Source of the DNA: Candidatus Roseilinea sp.
Lineage (GTDB): Bacteria > Chloroflexota > Anaerolineae > J036 > Brachytrichaceae
Reading direction: 5' to 3'
Assembly (NCBI GenBank): GCA_025055235.1
Contig: JANWYN010000103.1
Coordinates: forward strand, 1 to 41,748
DNA length: 41,748 nucleotides
Of the stretch, positions 35,608-41,748 are shown piece by piece; the stretch's first letter is position 1, and each line of letters starts with the position of its first letter. The translations under genes were made by a program, and so were the position numbers. A model generated the notes under the pieces. The model saw nothing but the letters and a program-made list of their open reading frames with translations, made no database searches and had not been told where the DNA came from.

Positions 35608-35976
35608 TCAGTCTGCGGCGAACCACGTCTGGCGCAGCGCTTCCAGCGCGTCTATGCCGCCCTGGTAGTAGGCCAGCCACGGCATTGCCGGCTTTGGCCG
35701 ATGGCGCTGGTTCTCCAAGCCACTCCGCCAGCGCGCCGTCTCTGCGTCCAGGATCTCTCGAAGCGCAGCGTCATCCGTGATCTCACCTGCTGCGTCGAGC
35801 TTCCGCCGCAGGTCGTTCAGGGCGACCAGCTTGCCCTCGGCATACTTCATGCCGCCGGTGACCCGGCCATCCTTGTGCACCTGGCACGCCGAGCCGTCGC
35901 CCAGTTGGCTCGACATCGTGCGCTCGGTTTCGGCCATGTGCTGCTGAAGATTAGATACGTAGCGTTGATCCAACAT
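35608..35976 (-). CDS. Unknown small helical protein
   Basis: 122 residues from ATG 35976, soluble and mainly helical: MLDQRYVSNLQQHMAETERT, KLVALNDLRRKLDAAGEITDDAALREILDAETARWRSGLE, then WLAYYQGGIDALEALRQTW. No cysteine motif beyond a single Cys, no signal peptide. I do not recognise the family. It comes after FmdB on the same strand, with a 33-bp palindrome between them. The frame is open further upstream, but that part is the palindrome itself. Confidence 0.7.
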   Translation of the reverse strand: MLDQRYVSNLQQHMAETERTMSSQLGDGSACQVHKDGRVTGGMKYAEGKLVALNDLRRKLDAAGEITDDAALREILDAETARWRSGLENQRHRPKPAMPWLAYYQGGIDALEALRQTWFAAD

Positions 35977-35984
35977 TTTAGTTG

Positions 35985-36017
35985 AGCGCCTAACGCGCTC
36001 GGAGCGCGTTAGGCGCT
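35985..36017. repeat. 33-bp palindrome, copy A
   Basis: AGCGCCTAACGCGCT, loop CGG, AGCGCGTTAGGCGCT: a perfect 15-bp stem. It lies between the FmdB stop and the start of the unknown gene at 35976, eight bases before that ATG. Two more copies lie at 40329 and 41591. Confidence 0.92.
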
Positions 36018-36067
36018 GTGATGTGATCGTCTGTTCAGCGCACGGCTGAACGCGCCCATGCAGGCGC

Positions 36068-36262
36068 TCAGCCCGACGGCGCGCAGTCGCCACCGCCGCC
36101 GGACGAGCTGCCGCGGTAGGACGACACGCGCGAGACCAGCCGGCGCGTGCGCTTGCTGCCGCAGCTCGGGCAGATCACCGGGTTCTGCGGCGTGATCTCG
36201 CCGCGCACCAGCTTGTCGAACGTCGTATTGCACTTGGTGCACTTGAACTCGTAGATCGGCAT
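36068..36262 (-). CDS. FmdB-family zinc-ribbon protein
   Basis: 64 residues. MPIYEFKCTKCNTTFDKL with CxxC at 8-11 and CPSC at 31-34 makes a zinc ribbon. The C-terminal part is Gly/Ser-rich (SSYRGSSSGGGGDC). The family is known as regulatory protein FmdB or putative zinc-ribbon protein; the role is uncertain. GGAGG lies nine bases before the ATG. It is on the same strand as the rhodanese genes and probably co-transcribed after the rhodanese lipoprotein (28 bp gap). Confidence 0.92.
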   Translation of the reverse strand: MPIYEFKCTKCNTTFDKLVRGEITPQNPVICPSCGSKRTRRLVSRVSSYRGSSSGGGGDCAPSG

Positions 36263-36290
36263 ACGTCCAAACCTCCAACAACGATTCAGC

Positions 36291-36737
36291 TTACTGCGTC
36301 ACGGGCAGGCCGGCGTTGCGCCAGGCGCGCATGCCGCCGTCCATGCTGGTCACCGCGGTAAAGCCGGCACGCAGCAAGATGTCGCGCCCAACCTGGCTGC
36401 GGTTGCCCGACCGGCACACCACGACGATCGGCTTGTCCTTCGGCAGCTCGTTCAGCCGGCTGGGCAGCGCACCGAGCGGGATGAGCGTCGCGCCGGGCAT
36501 GTGATACTCGTCCCACTCGAACGGCTCGCGCACGTCCAGCATGAACGCGCCGGCGTCGCGCAGCGCTGCCGCCTCGCTGACGCTCACGTTGGGCGGCAGC
36601 GCCGTCAGGCTCTCTCCAGTCTGCTGCACAGCCGCCGGTGGCGGATTCGTTGCGCCCACCTCGGGCGCCGGCGCGCTCGAGCAGCCGGCCAACAACGCAA
36701 GCACCAAGCCGAGCGCGAAGGTGTCTCTCCAACGCAT
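36291..36737 (-). CDS. Rhodanese-domain lipoprotein
   Basis: 148 residues from ATG 36737. The signal peptide FALGLVLALLAGC has lipobox cysteine C19, so it is membrane-anchored and outside. After a Pro-rich linker a single rhodanese domain follows: FMLDVREPFEWDEYHMPGA (65-83) and the active-site loop CRSGNRS (C108). It transfers sulfane sulfur. Together with the MBL-rhodanese gene 17 bp upstream it suggests persulfide handling inside and outside the cell. The upstream open frame to 36884 is a reading through the neighbouring gene. Confidence 0.92.
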   Translation of the reverse strand: MRWRDTFALGLVLALLAGCSSAPAPEVGATNPPPAAVQQTGESLTALPPNVSVSEAAALRDAGAFMLDVREPFEWDEYHMPGATLIPLGALPSRLNELPKDKPIVVVCRSGNRSQVGRDILLRAGFTAVTSMDGGMRAWRNAGLPVTQ

Positions 36738-36754
36738 GTTTCGTCCCACTCGGT

Positions 36755-38161
36755 TCAACGCCCGCGCTCGATGGGCAGCAGCCGCGACCAGGTCTCTGCG
36801 CCGTCCGCCATGCTCACCACGTTGTCGAACCCTGCGCGTCGCAGCAGGCTGGCCGCGATGTGCGAGCGATAGCCGGTGGCGCAATGCACCACCACGTCGC
36901 GGTCGCGCGGCAGCTCACCCAGGCGATCGGGCAAATAGCCGAGCGGGATGTGCTTCGCGCCTTGAATGTGCAACGCGTCATACTCGGCCTTGTTGCGCAC
37001 ATCCAGCACGACGAGGCCGTTCCGGGGCAGGCGCTCGGCGAGTTGTTGGGCGGTGATCACCGGCAACGACTCGGTGATGCCGACGACCTGTTCGGCCGTA
37101 GCGTAGCCGGCGACGTCGTCCACGCCGATCGCGCGCAACGCTTTCAGGATCGGGCCGAGCCGGCTGATCGTCGGGACGATCACGTAGACCGGTTCATCGT
37201 ATTTCACCAGCCAGCCGACGTAGTTCAGGAATGCGGGGCTCGACGCCGGCAAGCTGATCGTGCCCGGCAGATGCGCGTTCGCGAACGCTTGCTGGTCGCG
37301 AAAGTCGAACACTTGCGCGCCAGCCGACAAAAGCTTATCTATGCGCAGCAGGCTCAGGTGCCTGGGCCGGCGCAACTCCGACAGCAGCGCCGGCCCGGCC
37401 TTGTTCACGCGCTTCATCTGCGCGAAGTACTTCGGCGGCTCCGGCTGGCCGTCCAACAGCCATCGCACGAACGCATCCTCGTCCGTGAAGCGGAAGGCGG
37501 GGTTGAAGCGCTTCTCGTAGCCCAGCGTGGTGGACGGGATCGCGCCCAGGGCTTTGCCGCAGGCGCTGCCCGCGCCGTGGCCGGGCCAGATCTGCAGGTA
37601 GTCCGGCAGGGCCTTGAAGCGCTGCACGCTGCGGAATTGCTGGCGCGCACCGGGCTCTTTGGTACCGGCCATGCCGGCAGCGGCTTCGAGCAGATCCGGG
37701 CGGCCCACGTCGCCCACGAACAAGAAGTCGCCGGTGAAGACGCCAATCGGCTCATCTGCGGCGGCGGTGTCGGTGATCATGAAGGCGATGTGCTCCGGCG
37801 TGTGCCCGGGCGTGTGCATCACCTCCACCCGTATGTTGCCGACCATCCACCGGTCGCCGTCGCGCACCGGGATGACGTTCGGCTCGTCGGCGAAGGCGTA
37901 CTTCCACGCCGCGTCGCCCATGTCGCTGACGTACATCGTCGCGCCGGTGCGCGCTGCCAGCTCGCGCAGCCCGCTCACAAAGTCGGCGTGGATGTGCGTC
38001 TCGGTCACCTGGGTGATGCGCAGGCCGGCGCGCTTGGCGGCGGCGAGATACGGCTCGACGTCGCGCGCCGGGTCAATCACCAGCGCTTCGCCCGTCTTGG
38101 CGCAGCCGACCAGGTAGGATGCCTGCGCGAGCGATTCGTCGTAGAAGTATCTGAGCAGCAT
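36755..38161 (-). CDS. Metallo-beta-lactamase fold / rhodanese fusion (persulfide dioxygenase-like)
   Basis: 468 residues. The N-terminal MBL domain has THIHADFVSG (H56, H58, D60), HTPGHTPEH (H120) and TGDFLFVGDVGRPDL (143-157), the ETHE1-type iron site that oxidises glutathione persulfide. Two rhodanese domains follow: the first (about 260-350) lacks the catalytic Cys (VIVPTISRLGP at that place), and the second is active (C427 in VHCATGYRS). This is the common fusion of sulfide-oxidising bacteria. AGGAGGT is seven bases before the ATG. It precedes the rhodanese lipoprotein and follows the single-domain rhodanese gene. Confidence 0.94.
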   Translation of the reverse strand: MLLRYFYDESLAQASYLVGCAKTGEALVIDPARDVEPYLAAAKRAGLRITQVTETHIHADFVSGLRELAARTGATMYVSDMGDAAWKYAFADEPNVIPVRDGDRWMVGNIRVEVMHTPGHTPEHIAFMITDTAAADEPIGVFTGDFLFVGDVGRPDLLEAAAGMAGTKEPGARQQFRSVQRFKALPDYLQIWPGHGAGSACGKALGAIPSTTLGYEKRFNPAFRFTDEDAFVRWLLDGQPEPPKYFAQMKRVNKAGPALLSELRRPRHLSLLRIDKLLSAGAQVFDFRDQQAFANAHLPGTISLPASSPAFLNYVGWLVKYDEPVYVIVPTISRLGPILKALRAIGVDDVAGYATAEQVVGITESLPVITAQQLAERLPRNGLVVLDVRNKAEYDALHIQGAKHIPLGYLPDRLGELPRDRDVVVHCATGYRSHIAASLLRRAGFDNVVSMADGAETWSRLLPIERGR

Positions 38162-38180
38162 GTCTTTACCTCCTTCTTGA

Positions 38181-38248
38181 CCGTCATACCTGTGAAAGCA
38201 AGCCCAGTTTGTAGCGACTCTGGATTCCCGCTTTCGCGGGAATGACGG
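38181..38248. repeat. MITE-like palindrome with CCGTCAT ends
   Basis: The left part begins CCGTCATACCTGTGAAAGC; the right part ends in TTTCGCGGGAATGACGG. The halves are imperfect inverted repeats, and the right half holds the strong stem ATTCCCGC-TTTC-GCGGGAAT. This kind of element, with CGTCATTCCCGCG-type ends, occurs in many bacteria. It sits upstream of the MBL-rhodanese gene; the stem may influence its transcript. Confidence 0.75.
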
Positions 38249-38291
38249 CGCGCAGTTGCTGCAACATCTTGGGTAATCAGTGCCTTCCTTC

Positions 38292-38639
38292 TCAGCGAAC
38301 GGGATAGCCGGCGGCGCGCCAGTCGCCGATGCCGCCTAAGTCATACACCTCGGTGTAGCCGACGCGCTGTAGGAACTGCGCCGCGTAGCCGCTGCGGTTG
38401 CCGCTCCGACAATACAGCACCACGGCTTTGTCGCGCGGGATGTCTCGCAGGCGCTGGGCCAGCACCTGAACGTCAATGTTGATCGCGCCGGGGATATGCC
38501 CGCTCTTGAACTCCTCGGGCGTGCGCACATCAATCAGGACGTGCGGCTTGCGCGCGTCGGCGAATTCGGTTTTGTATTGCGTTGGGCTGATGGCCGTTCC
38601 GGCGTTCCCGCCCATCAGCGATTTCAACAAGTTCAGCAT
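38292..38639 (-). CDS. Single-domain rhodanese (sulfurtransferase)
   Basis: 115 residues. A short N-terminal helix (MLNLLKSLMG), then VLIDVRTPEEFKSGHIPGAINID (34-56) and the active loop YCRSGNRSG (C77). Cytoplasmic or loosely membrane-bound; it carries sulfane sulfur for the MBL enzyme downstream. It is the gene nearest to the divergent LysR regulator. No Shine-Dalgarno was found at the ATG. Confidence 0.94.
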   Translation of the reverse strand: MLNLLKSLMGGNAGTAISPTQYKTEFADARKPHVLIDVRTPEEFKSGHIPGAINIDVQVLAQRLRDIPRDKAVVLYCRSGNRSGYAAQFLQRVGYTEVYDLGGIGDWRAAGYPVR

Positions 38640-38698
38640 GACGCATAGGCTACGCCGTTCTGGGCAAAGGTGTGAGAGCGAGATGCCTATAATTAGCT

Positions 38699-38713
38699 AT
38701 AAGTAAAGCTTAT
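38699..38713 (+). promoter_or_regulatory. LysR-type T-N11-A dyad between rhodanese and LysR genes
   Basis: ATAAG-TAAAG-CTTAT: a perfect 5-bp dyad and a T-N11-A box in an AT-rich island (with TATAAT at 38688-38693) in otherwise GC-rich DNA. It lies in the divergent region between the rhodanese gene (start 38639) and LysR 2 (start 38856), the usual place for a LysR operator. Confidence 0.6.
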
Positions 38714-38733
38714 TGCAGATCGCGATGTGCGCG

Positions 38734-38810
38734 GTGGATGAATCCACGCGCAACGCGTAGCAAAGCCAGCCTGTGCTGGCTTCGCCGCAAGTTGCCGCGA
38801 CTTCAGCCGC
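38734..38810 (-). repeat. Three-hairpin element, copy 3
   Basis: Read on the minus strand: GCGGCT-GA-AGTCGC; GCGAAGCCAGC with GCTGGCTTTGC (one mismatch); GTGGAT-TC-ATCCAC. Same order, spacing and linker (CGTTGCGC) as copy 2 at 30427. Changes in stems two and three occur in pairs. Confidence 0.82.
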
Positions 38811-38829
38811 CGGGCAGTTTGCAGTAACA

Positions 38830-38850
38830 CCGCGGGCACGAAGCCCGTGG
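38830..38850 (+). repeat. Hairpin just before the LysR 2 start
   Basis: CCGCGGGC-ACGAA-GCCCGTGG, eight pairs with one G-T. It covers the alternative GTG start at 38847 and ends five bases before ATG 38856, so it could limit translation of the regulator. Confidence 0.5.
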
Positions 38851-38855
38851 CCAAT

Positions 38856-39803
38856 ATGTTCGACCTCCACAAACTCCAGATCTTCGCACAGGTAGCGCAG
38901 GCCGGTAGCTTCAGCGGCGCCGCCGAGCGCTTGTTCATGTCACAGCCGGCCGTCAGCCAGCACATGAAAGAGCTGGAAGAAGCGCTAGGCGTCCAACTGT
39001 TCCGGCGCGGGCGGCGCGGCGTCGCGCTCACCGCCGAGGGGCGCACGCTGCTCGACTACGCGCAACGCATCCTCGCCCTGGCTGCCGAGGCGGAGAGCGC
39101 CGTGCTCAACGTGGCCAACCTGGCCGGCGGCCAGCTCAACGTCGGCGCGACACCCGGCGTCAGCGCGTATTTGCTGCCCGATTGGATCCGCGACTTCCAG
39201 GAGCGCTACCCGCAACTGGTGGTGACGGCACAGACGGCGACCACGCCTGGCATCGCCGCGCAATTGGTCGCCCGGCTGCTGGACTTGGGGTTCATCGAGG
39301 GCGATCTTGACGCTGCGGATGCGTCGCGGTTGGATGCCAGGGTGTTGTGCGACGTGCCGCAGCTCGTCGTCGTCGGGCCCAAGCATCCGTTCTGGTCGCG
39401 CGAATCGGTGATGCTGGAGGAACTCGACGGCCAGGCATTCATCATGCGCCAGCCGGGCAGCCAGTCGCGCCTGTGGCTGGATCGCATCCTGGAGGCGCAT
39501 GGCGCGCGCCCGCGCGTTGCCGCCGAGTTCGACAATCTGGAGGCGATCAAGCGCTCAGTAGCCGGCGGCGCGGCGATCGGCGTGCTGCCGGCTTATGCGA
39601 TGCGCGCCGAATTGCAGGCCGGCGCGCTGCGCGCGCTGCAAACCGACGTCCCGCTCACTCGCGCGCTACGGGCGGTGTGGGACAAGTCGGCGCCGCTCTC
39701 GCCCATCGCTCGCGCGTTCCTCGCCTTTGCCGATGCCTGCGTGTATGAGGCGCACGTCCGCCCGTCTCACGCCGGCAGATACGCCCGCGCGACCACGCGA
39801 TAG
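38856..39803 (+). CDS. LysR-family transcriptional regulator 2
   Basis: 315 residues from ATG 38856; GTG 38847 is an alternative. The winged helix MFDLHKLQIFAQVAQAGSFSGAAERLFMSQPAVSQHMKELE is typical, with the binding domain from about 90 (LNVGATPGVSAYLLPDWIRDF). It is a paralogue of the regulator at 34656. It is divergent from the rhodanese operon with a T-N11-A dyad in the gap, so it is probably the regulator of that operon and of itself; the effector may be a sulfur compound (inference). No Shine-Dalgarno is evident. The 3' end overlaps the convergent gene at 39767 by 37 bp. Confidence 0.92.
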   Translation: MFDLHKLQIFAQVAQAGSFSGAAERLFMSQPAVSQHMKELEEALGVQLFRRGRRGVALTAEGRTLLDYAQRILALAAEAESAVLNVANLAGGQLNVGATPGVSAYLLPDWIRDFQERYPQLVVTAQTATTPGIAAQLVARLLDLGFIEGDLDAADASRLDARVLCDVPQLVVVGPKHPFWSRESVMLEELDGQAFIMRQPGSQSRLWLDRILEAHGARPRVAAEFDNLEAIKRSVAGGAAIGVLPAYAMRAELQAGALRALQTDVPLTRALRAVWDKSAPLSPIARAFLAFADACVYEAHVRPSHAGRYARATTR

Positions 39804-40279
39804 GCCGGGCGATAGGCGCGCTCGTAGGCGTCGGAGTGATGGATGGCCGGGAAGCCCTGCGCCGCCAGCGACCGGCTCAGCTCGCGCAGGCGGCGCGCGT
39901 CGAGTGTGACCACCCCGGCTTCGGCCAGCGCGATCGCCTCGTCCAGCGCGCGCTGCAAGTCGTCGTGCGAGCCGCGGTAGCCGTTCGCCGTCCGCACGAA
40001 CGCGTCCAGCAACTGCGCCGGGTCGTGGCCGGCGGCGACGTACGGCCGCAGGTGCACGCGCACGATGCGCCCATCCGGCGCGATTGGGTCTATAAGCGGG
40101 TCGTCCGGCCCGGCGCCCATCTCGGCCAGCTCGCGCGCCAGCCAGCGCCGGACGCCGTCCAGGTCGCGCACCGCGTGTTCGCTGCCCAGGCACGCTTGGT
40201 GCAGCAGCTTGTAGACATCCTCGGCTTGCATCAGCGGGTAGCGCCGCAGGTGATCGCGCAGGATACTTTCGAAGGTCAT
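39767..40279 (-). CDS. Conserved soluble protein of unknown function
   Basis: 170 residues. MTFESILRDHLRRYPLMQAEDVYKLLHQACLGSEHAV recalls a family of hypothetical proteins in Firmicutes and Chloroflexota that begin with a similar RYP.MQ..D..KLL.Q...G..H block; no function is known to me. The C terminus FPAIHHSDAYERAYRPAYRVV is also conserved-looking. Helical, without signal or metal-binding cysteines. It overlaps LysR 2 by 37 bp end to end. A palindrome lies about 50 bp before its ATG. Confidence 0.78.
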   Translation of the reverse strand: MTFESILRDHLRRYPLMQAEDVYKLLHQACLGSEHAVRDLDGVRRWLARELAEMGAGPDDPLIDPIAPDGRIVRVHLRPYVAAGHDPAQLLDAFVRTANGYRGSHDDLQRALDEAIALAEAGVVTLDARRLRELSRSLAAQGFPAIHHSDAYERAYRPAYRVVARAYLPA

Positions 40280-40328
40280 GGCCGGCCTCGGCGTGGACGC
40301 GACTATACCTCGCAGGTCGGCAGCGTCG

Positions 40329-40361
40329 AGCGCCTAACGCGCTCCGAGCGTGTTAGGCGCT
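40329..40361. repeat. 33-bp palindrome, copy B
   Basis: Same sequence as copy A except for one base in the right arm (GTG instead of GCG) and loop CCG. It lies between the stop of the membrane-protein gene (40435) and the start of the unknown gene at 40279. Confidence 0.92.
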
Positions 40362-40434
40362 GAACGAAACGTCGCCGGTAGGCGCGCCTTTCGCGGGCTA
40401 GTGACCGCGCGACGTGCGCGGGGCGGATGACCGT

Positions 40435-41511
40435 TCACGCCGCCGACTCGAGCGCCGGCACGCCCCGATCCTTTACCCGGTTGTAGATCCACAACATGAC
40501 GCCGATGACGAGCATTAGCACGCCCACGCTCAAATACTCGATGGCCGGGATGGCCGCGATGCGCAGCACGTTCGTCAGCGGCTGTCCCCAATAGACGGCG
40601 CCCGCGCCGATCACGAACGCCGCGATGATGCCCACCTTCCACGGACGGGACAAGTTCAGCCCCCACATCTGCGTGACGACGAAGATCGCCAGAAAGCCGA
40701 AGAGGAACATCGGCCACATCCCTTGCCCCTGCTGCACAGCTACCAGCGTGCCGTGCACGGCCACGCTCAGCTCCTGCGCCAGCATCCACCACTTGTTCAC
40801 ATGCACCCGCGTGAAGAACAGGCTGCCCTGCAAGAGCAGCAGGAAGGTGTAGGCGAAGCCGATCAGGTGACCCACCGTGTGCTCGGCCGGGTGATACCAG
40901 AATGTGTAGACGATGGCCCAGGCGAAGACGTAGCCGTGGTAACGCCGCGCCCAGTCCACCACGCTCTTGCTGATCGGCGCTTTCTTGCCGAAGAACATCC
41001 CGCGCCGCTTGTTCTCCATCAGCAAAATCCACACCAGCATCAGGATTACGCTGCCCTGCGAGCTAAAGATACTCACGTCCTGCGCCAGGCCATCGTAGAA
41101 AACGTGGGTCTGGATGAAATGCAGCACTACGAACAGCGCGTTCACGCCGAGCGCCACGATGTTGATCGGGTGGAGGCCGGCGGTGTACTTCTTCACGCGC
41201 GTCTGGGCGTAGTAGATCAGGCCCCAGAACACGACCTGATGAATCGCATAGAGCCCCCACGCGCTCAGGCGCGTGAGGAACGTCGGCTCGGCCAGCTTCC
41301 AGTAATACCACGCTGGGCCTTGGTCCGGCAACTTTGGAAACGCCGCCAGCCGGTCGCCCAGCAGCCAGATCAGGCCGGTGAAAGCGAAGCTGAAGATCAC
41401 GCCGCCCCACAAGGCGATCTGCGCATACTTCGGGTCTTTCAATTTCTCTGCATCCAGCCGCCACGGCTTATTGCCTTCTTCCCTTGGAACGTGATTGACC
41501 GCTGATTGCAT
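40435..41511 (-). CDS. Polytopic membrane protein, His-rich, unknown
   Basis: 358 residues, about nine or ten membrane helices. Histidines recur at helix edges: YAIHQVVFW, VVLHFIQTHVF, ARRYHGYVFAWAIVYTFWYHPAEHTVGHLIGF, VAVHGTLVAVQ. Such spacing can mark heme or metal ligands, but I cannot name the family. GAGGT lies nine bases before the ATG. The neighbour upstream is a molybdenum hydroxylase subunit; a role as its membrane electron partner is possible but not shown. Confidence 0.82.
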   Translation of the reverse strand: MQSAVNHVPREEGNKPWRLDAEKLKDPKYAQIALWGGVIFSFAFTGLIWLLGDRLAAFPKLPDQGPAWYYWKLAEPTFLTRLSAWGLYAIHQVVFWGLIYYAQTRVKKYTAGLHPINIVALGVNALFVVLHFIQTHVFYDGLAQDVSIFSSQGSVILMLVWILLMENKRRGMFFGKKAPISKSVVDWARRYHGYVFAWAIVYTFWYHPAEHTVGHLIGFAYTFLLLLQGSLFFTRVHVNKWWMLAQELSVAVHGTLVAVQQGQGMWPMFLFGFLAIFVVTQMWGLNLSRPWKVGIIAAFVIGAGAVYWGQPLTNVLRIAAIPAIEYLSVGVLMLVIGVMLWIYNRVKDRGVPALESAA

Positions 41512-41590
41512 GTTGTGTTTACCTCACGAATCGCTTCTGCTCCCGAGAGCCCCGGTTCCCCGGACGACGGGCATGGGGCACAGTTGCGGC

Positions 41591-41623
41591 AGCGCCTAAC
41601 GCGCTCCGAGCGCGTTAGGCGCT
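41591..41623. repeat. 33-bp palindrome, copy C
   Basis: AGCGCCTAACGCGCT, loop CCG, AGCGCGTTAGGCGCT: a perfect 15-bp stem. Placed between the stop of the molybdenum-hydroxylase gene and the start of the membrane-protein gene. Confidence 0.92.
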
Positions 41624-41649
41624 CGGTGCCTGTCATCCGTCCCGTCAAC

Positions 41650-41748
41650 TCAAGCGGACAGCGCCGCCTTGACGCGCGCCGGGGTGAAGGGGATCTGGCG
41701 CAGCCGCTTGCCGGTCAGGGCGAAGAAAGCGTTGCCGATCGCCGCCGC
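41650..41748 (-). CDS. Molybdopterin-binding xanthine dehydrogenase/aldehyde oxidase subunit, C-terminal end
   Basis: Only the last 32 residues are in the window: AAAIGNAFFALTGKRLRQIPFTPARVKAAL and the stop. The pattern ...AIANAFFaaTGkRlRqlPlTPerv... is the usual end of large molybdenum hydroxylase subunits (xanthine dehydrogenase, isoquinoline oxidoreductase-type). It lies at the right edge, so the substrate cannot be judged. Confidence 0.82.
   Translation of the reverse strand, partial: AAAIGNAFFALTGKRLRQIPFTPARVKAALSA

Noticed and set aside
35985..36017. Palindrome copy A as a rho-independent terminator
   Set aside because: The stem is strong but no T-run follows on either strand; it was kept only as a repeat of unknown role.
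36638..38245. Plus-strand open frame (535 codons) opposite the MBL-rhodanese gene
   Set aside because: The true gene on the minus strand has complete MBL and rhodanese motifs and a strong Shine-Dalgarno; the plus frame is its shadow.

Overview
The window is about 41.7 kb of GC-rich bacterial chromosome with compact operons. No ribosomal or phylogenetic marker fixes the organism. A member of the Chloroflexota (Anaerolineae-like) is the best guess. The clues are a secreted peptidase ending in the C-terminal tail YLPLIIR, Ala/Pro-rich Tat-like lipoprotein signal regions, a DUF418 protein, and several genes whose -10 box lies so close to the start codon that the mRNA should be nearly leaderless. 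No phage, integrase, transposase or CRISPR array was seen.

Layout. (1) 1-3006: start of a nucleotidyltransferase gene, an MFS exporter translationally coupled to a DNA methyltransferase, and a PIN toxin/antitoxin pair. (2) 3047-6980: proA, an extended SDR, mannonate dehydratase (uxuA) and an unknown small protein. (3) 7010-14310: HEPN/nucleotidyltransferase pair, NarL-type response regulator, DUF418 membrane protein, SppA protease, a very large histidine kinase with a membrane domain on both sides of the kinase core, and a CPBP protease gene broken by two single-base frameshifts. (4) 14454-24781: one long plus-strand operon with a GH4 alpha-galactosidase-like enzyme, a complete Opp/Dpp-type ABC importer (two ATPases, binding protein, two permeases), a six-heme cytochrome lipoprotein inside the transporter genes, and a small membrane protein. 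(5) 24870-31425: secreted M14 carboxypeptidase, a two-gene AAA-ATPase module that could be a defence system, glnS, and a coiled-coil protein with a PD-(D/E)XK-like site. (6) 31550-34275: penicillin-acylase-type hydrolase and tRNA-Gly(TCC). (7) 34656-41748: two related LysR regulators around a sulfane-sulfur cluster (FmdB zinc ribbon, rhodanese lipoprotein, metallo-beta-lactamase/rhodanese fusion, single-domain rhodanese), an unknown soluble protein, a polytopic His-rich membrane protein, and the end of a xanthine-dehydrogenase-type molybdenum subunit.

The most unusual property is repeated DNA. Nine tracts consist of degenerate tandem units with a strict 7-bp or 8-bp period. Each tract has its own unit sequence, and several switch to the reverse complement halfway, so they can fold. 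Six fill intergenic gaps and usually abut a start or stop codon. Three lie inside genes (methyltransferase, proA, carboxypeptidase) and all have lengths that are multiples of 21 bp, keeping the frame. There are also three copies of a multi-hairpin element (two with compensatory stem changes), three copies of a 33-bp perfect or near-perfect palindrome near the right end, and a MITE-like palindrome.

The importer operon starts with a glycosidase, so the Opp/Dpp-type transporter may bring in oligosaccharides rather than peptides. UxuA and the SDR nearby also suggest sugar or uronate use. The LysR gene at 38856 is divergent from the rhodanese genes, with a T-N11-A dyad between them, so it probably controls them.
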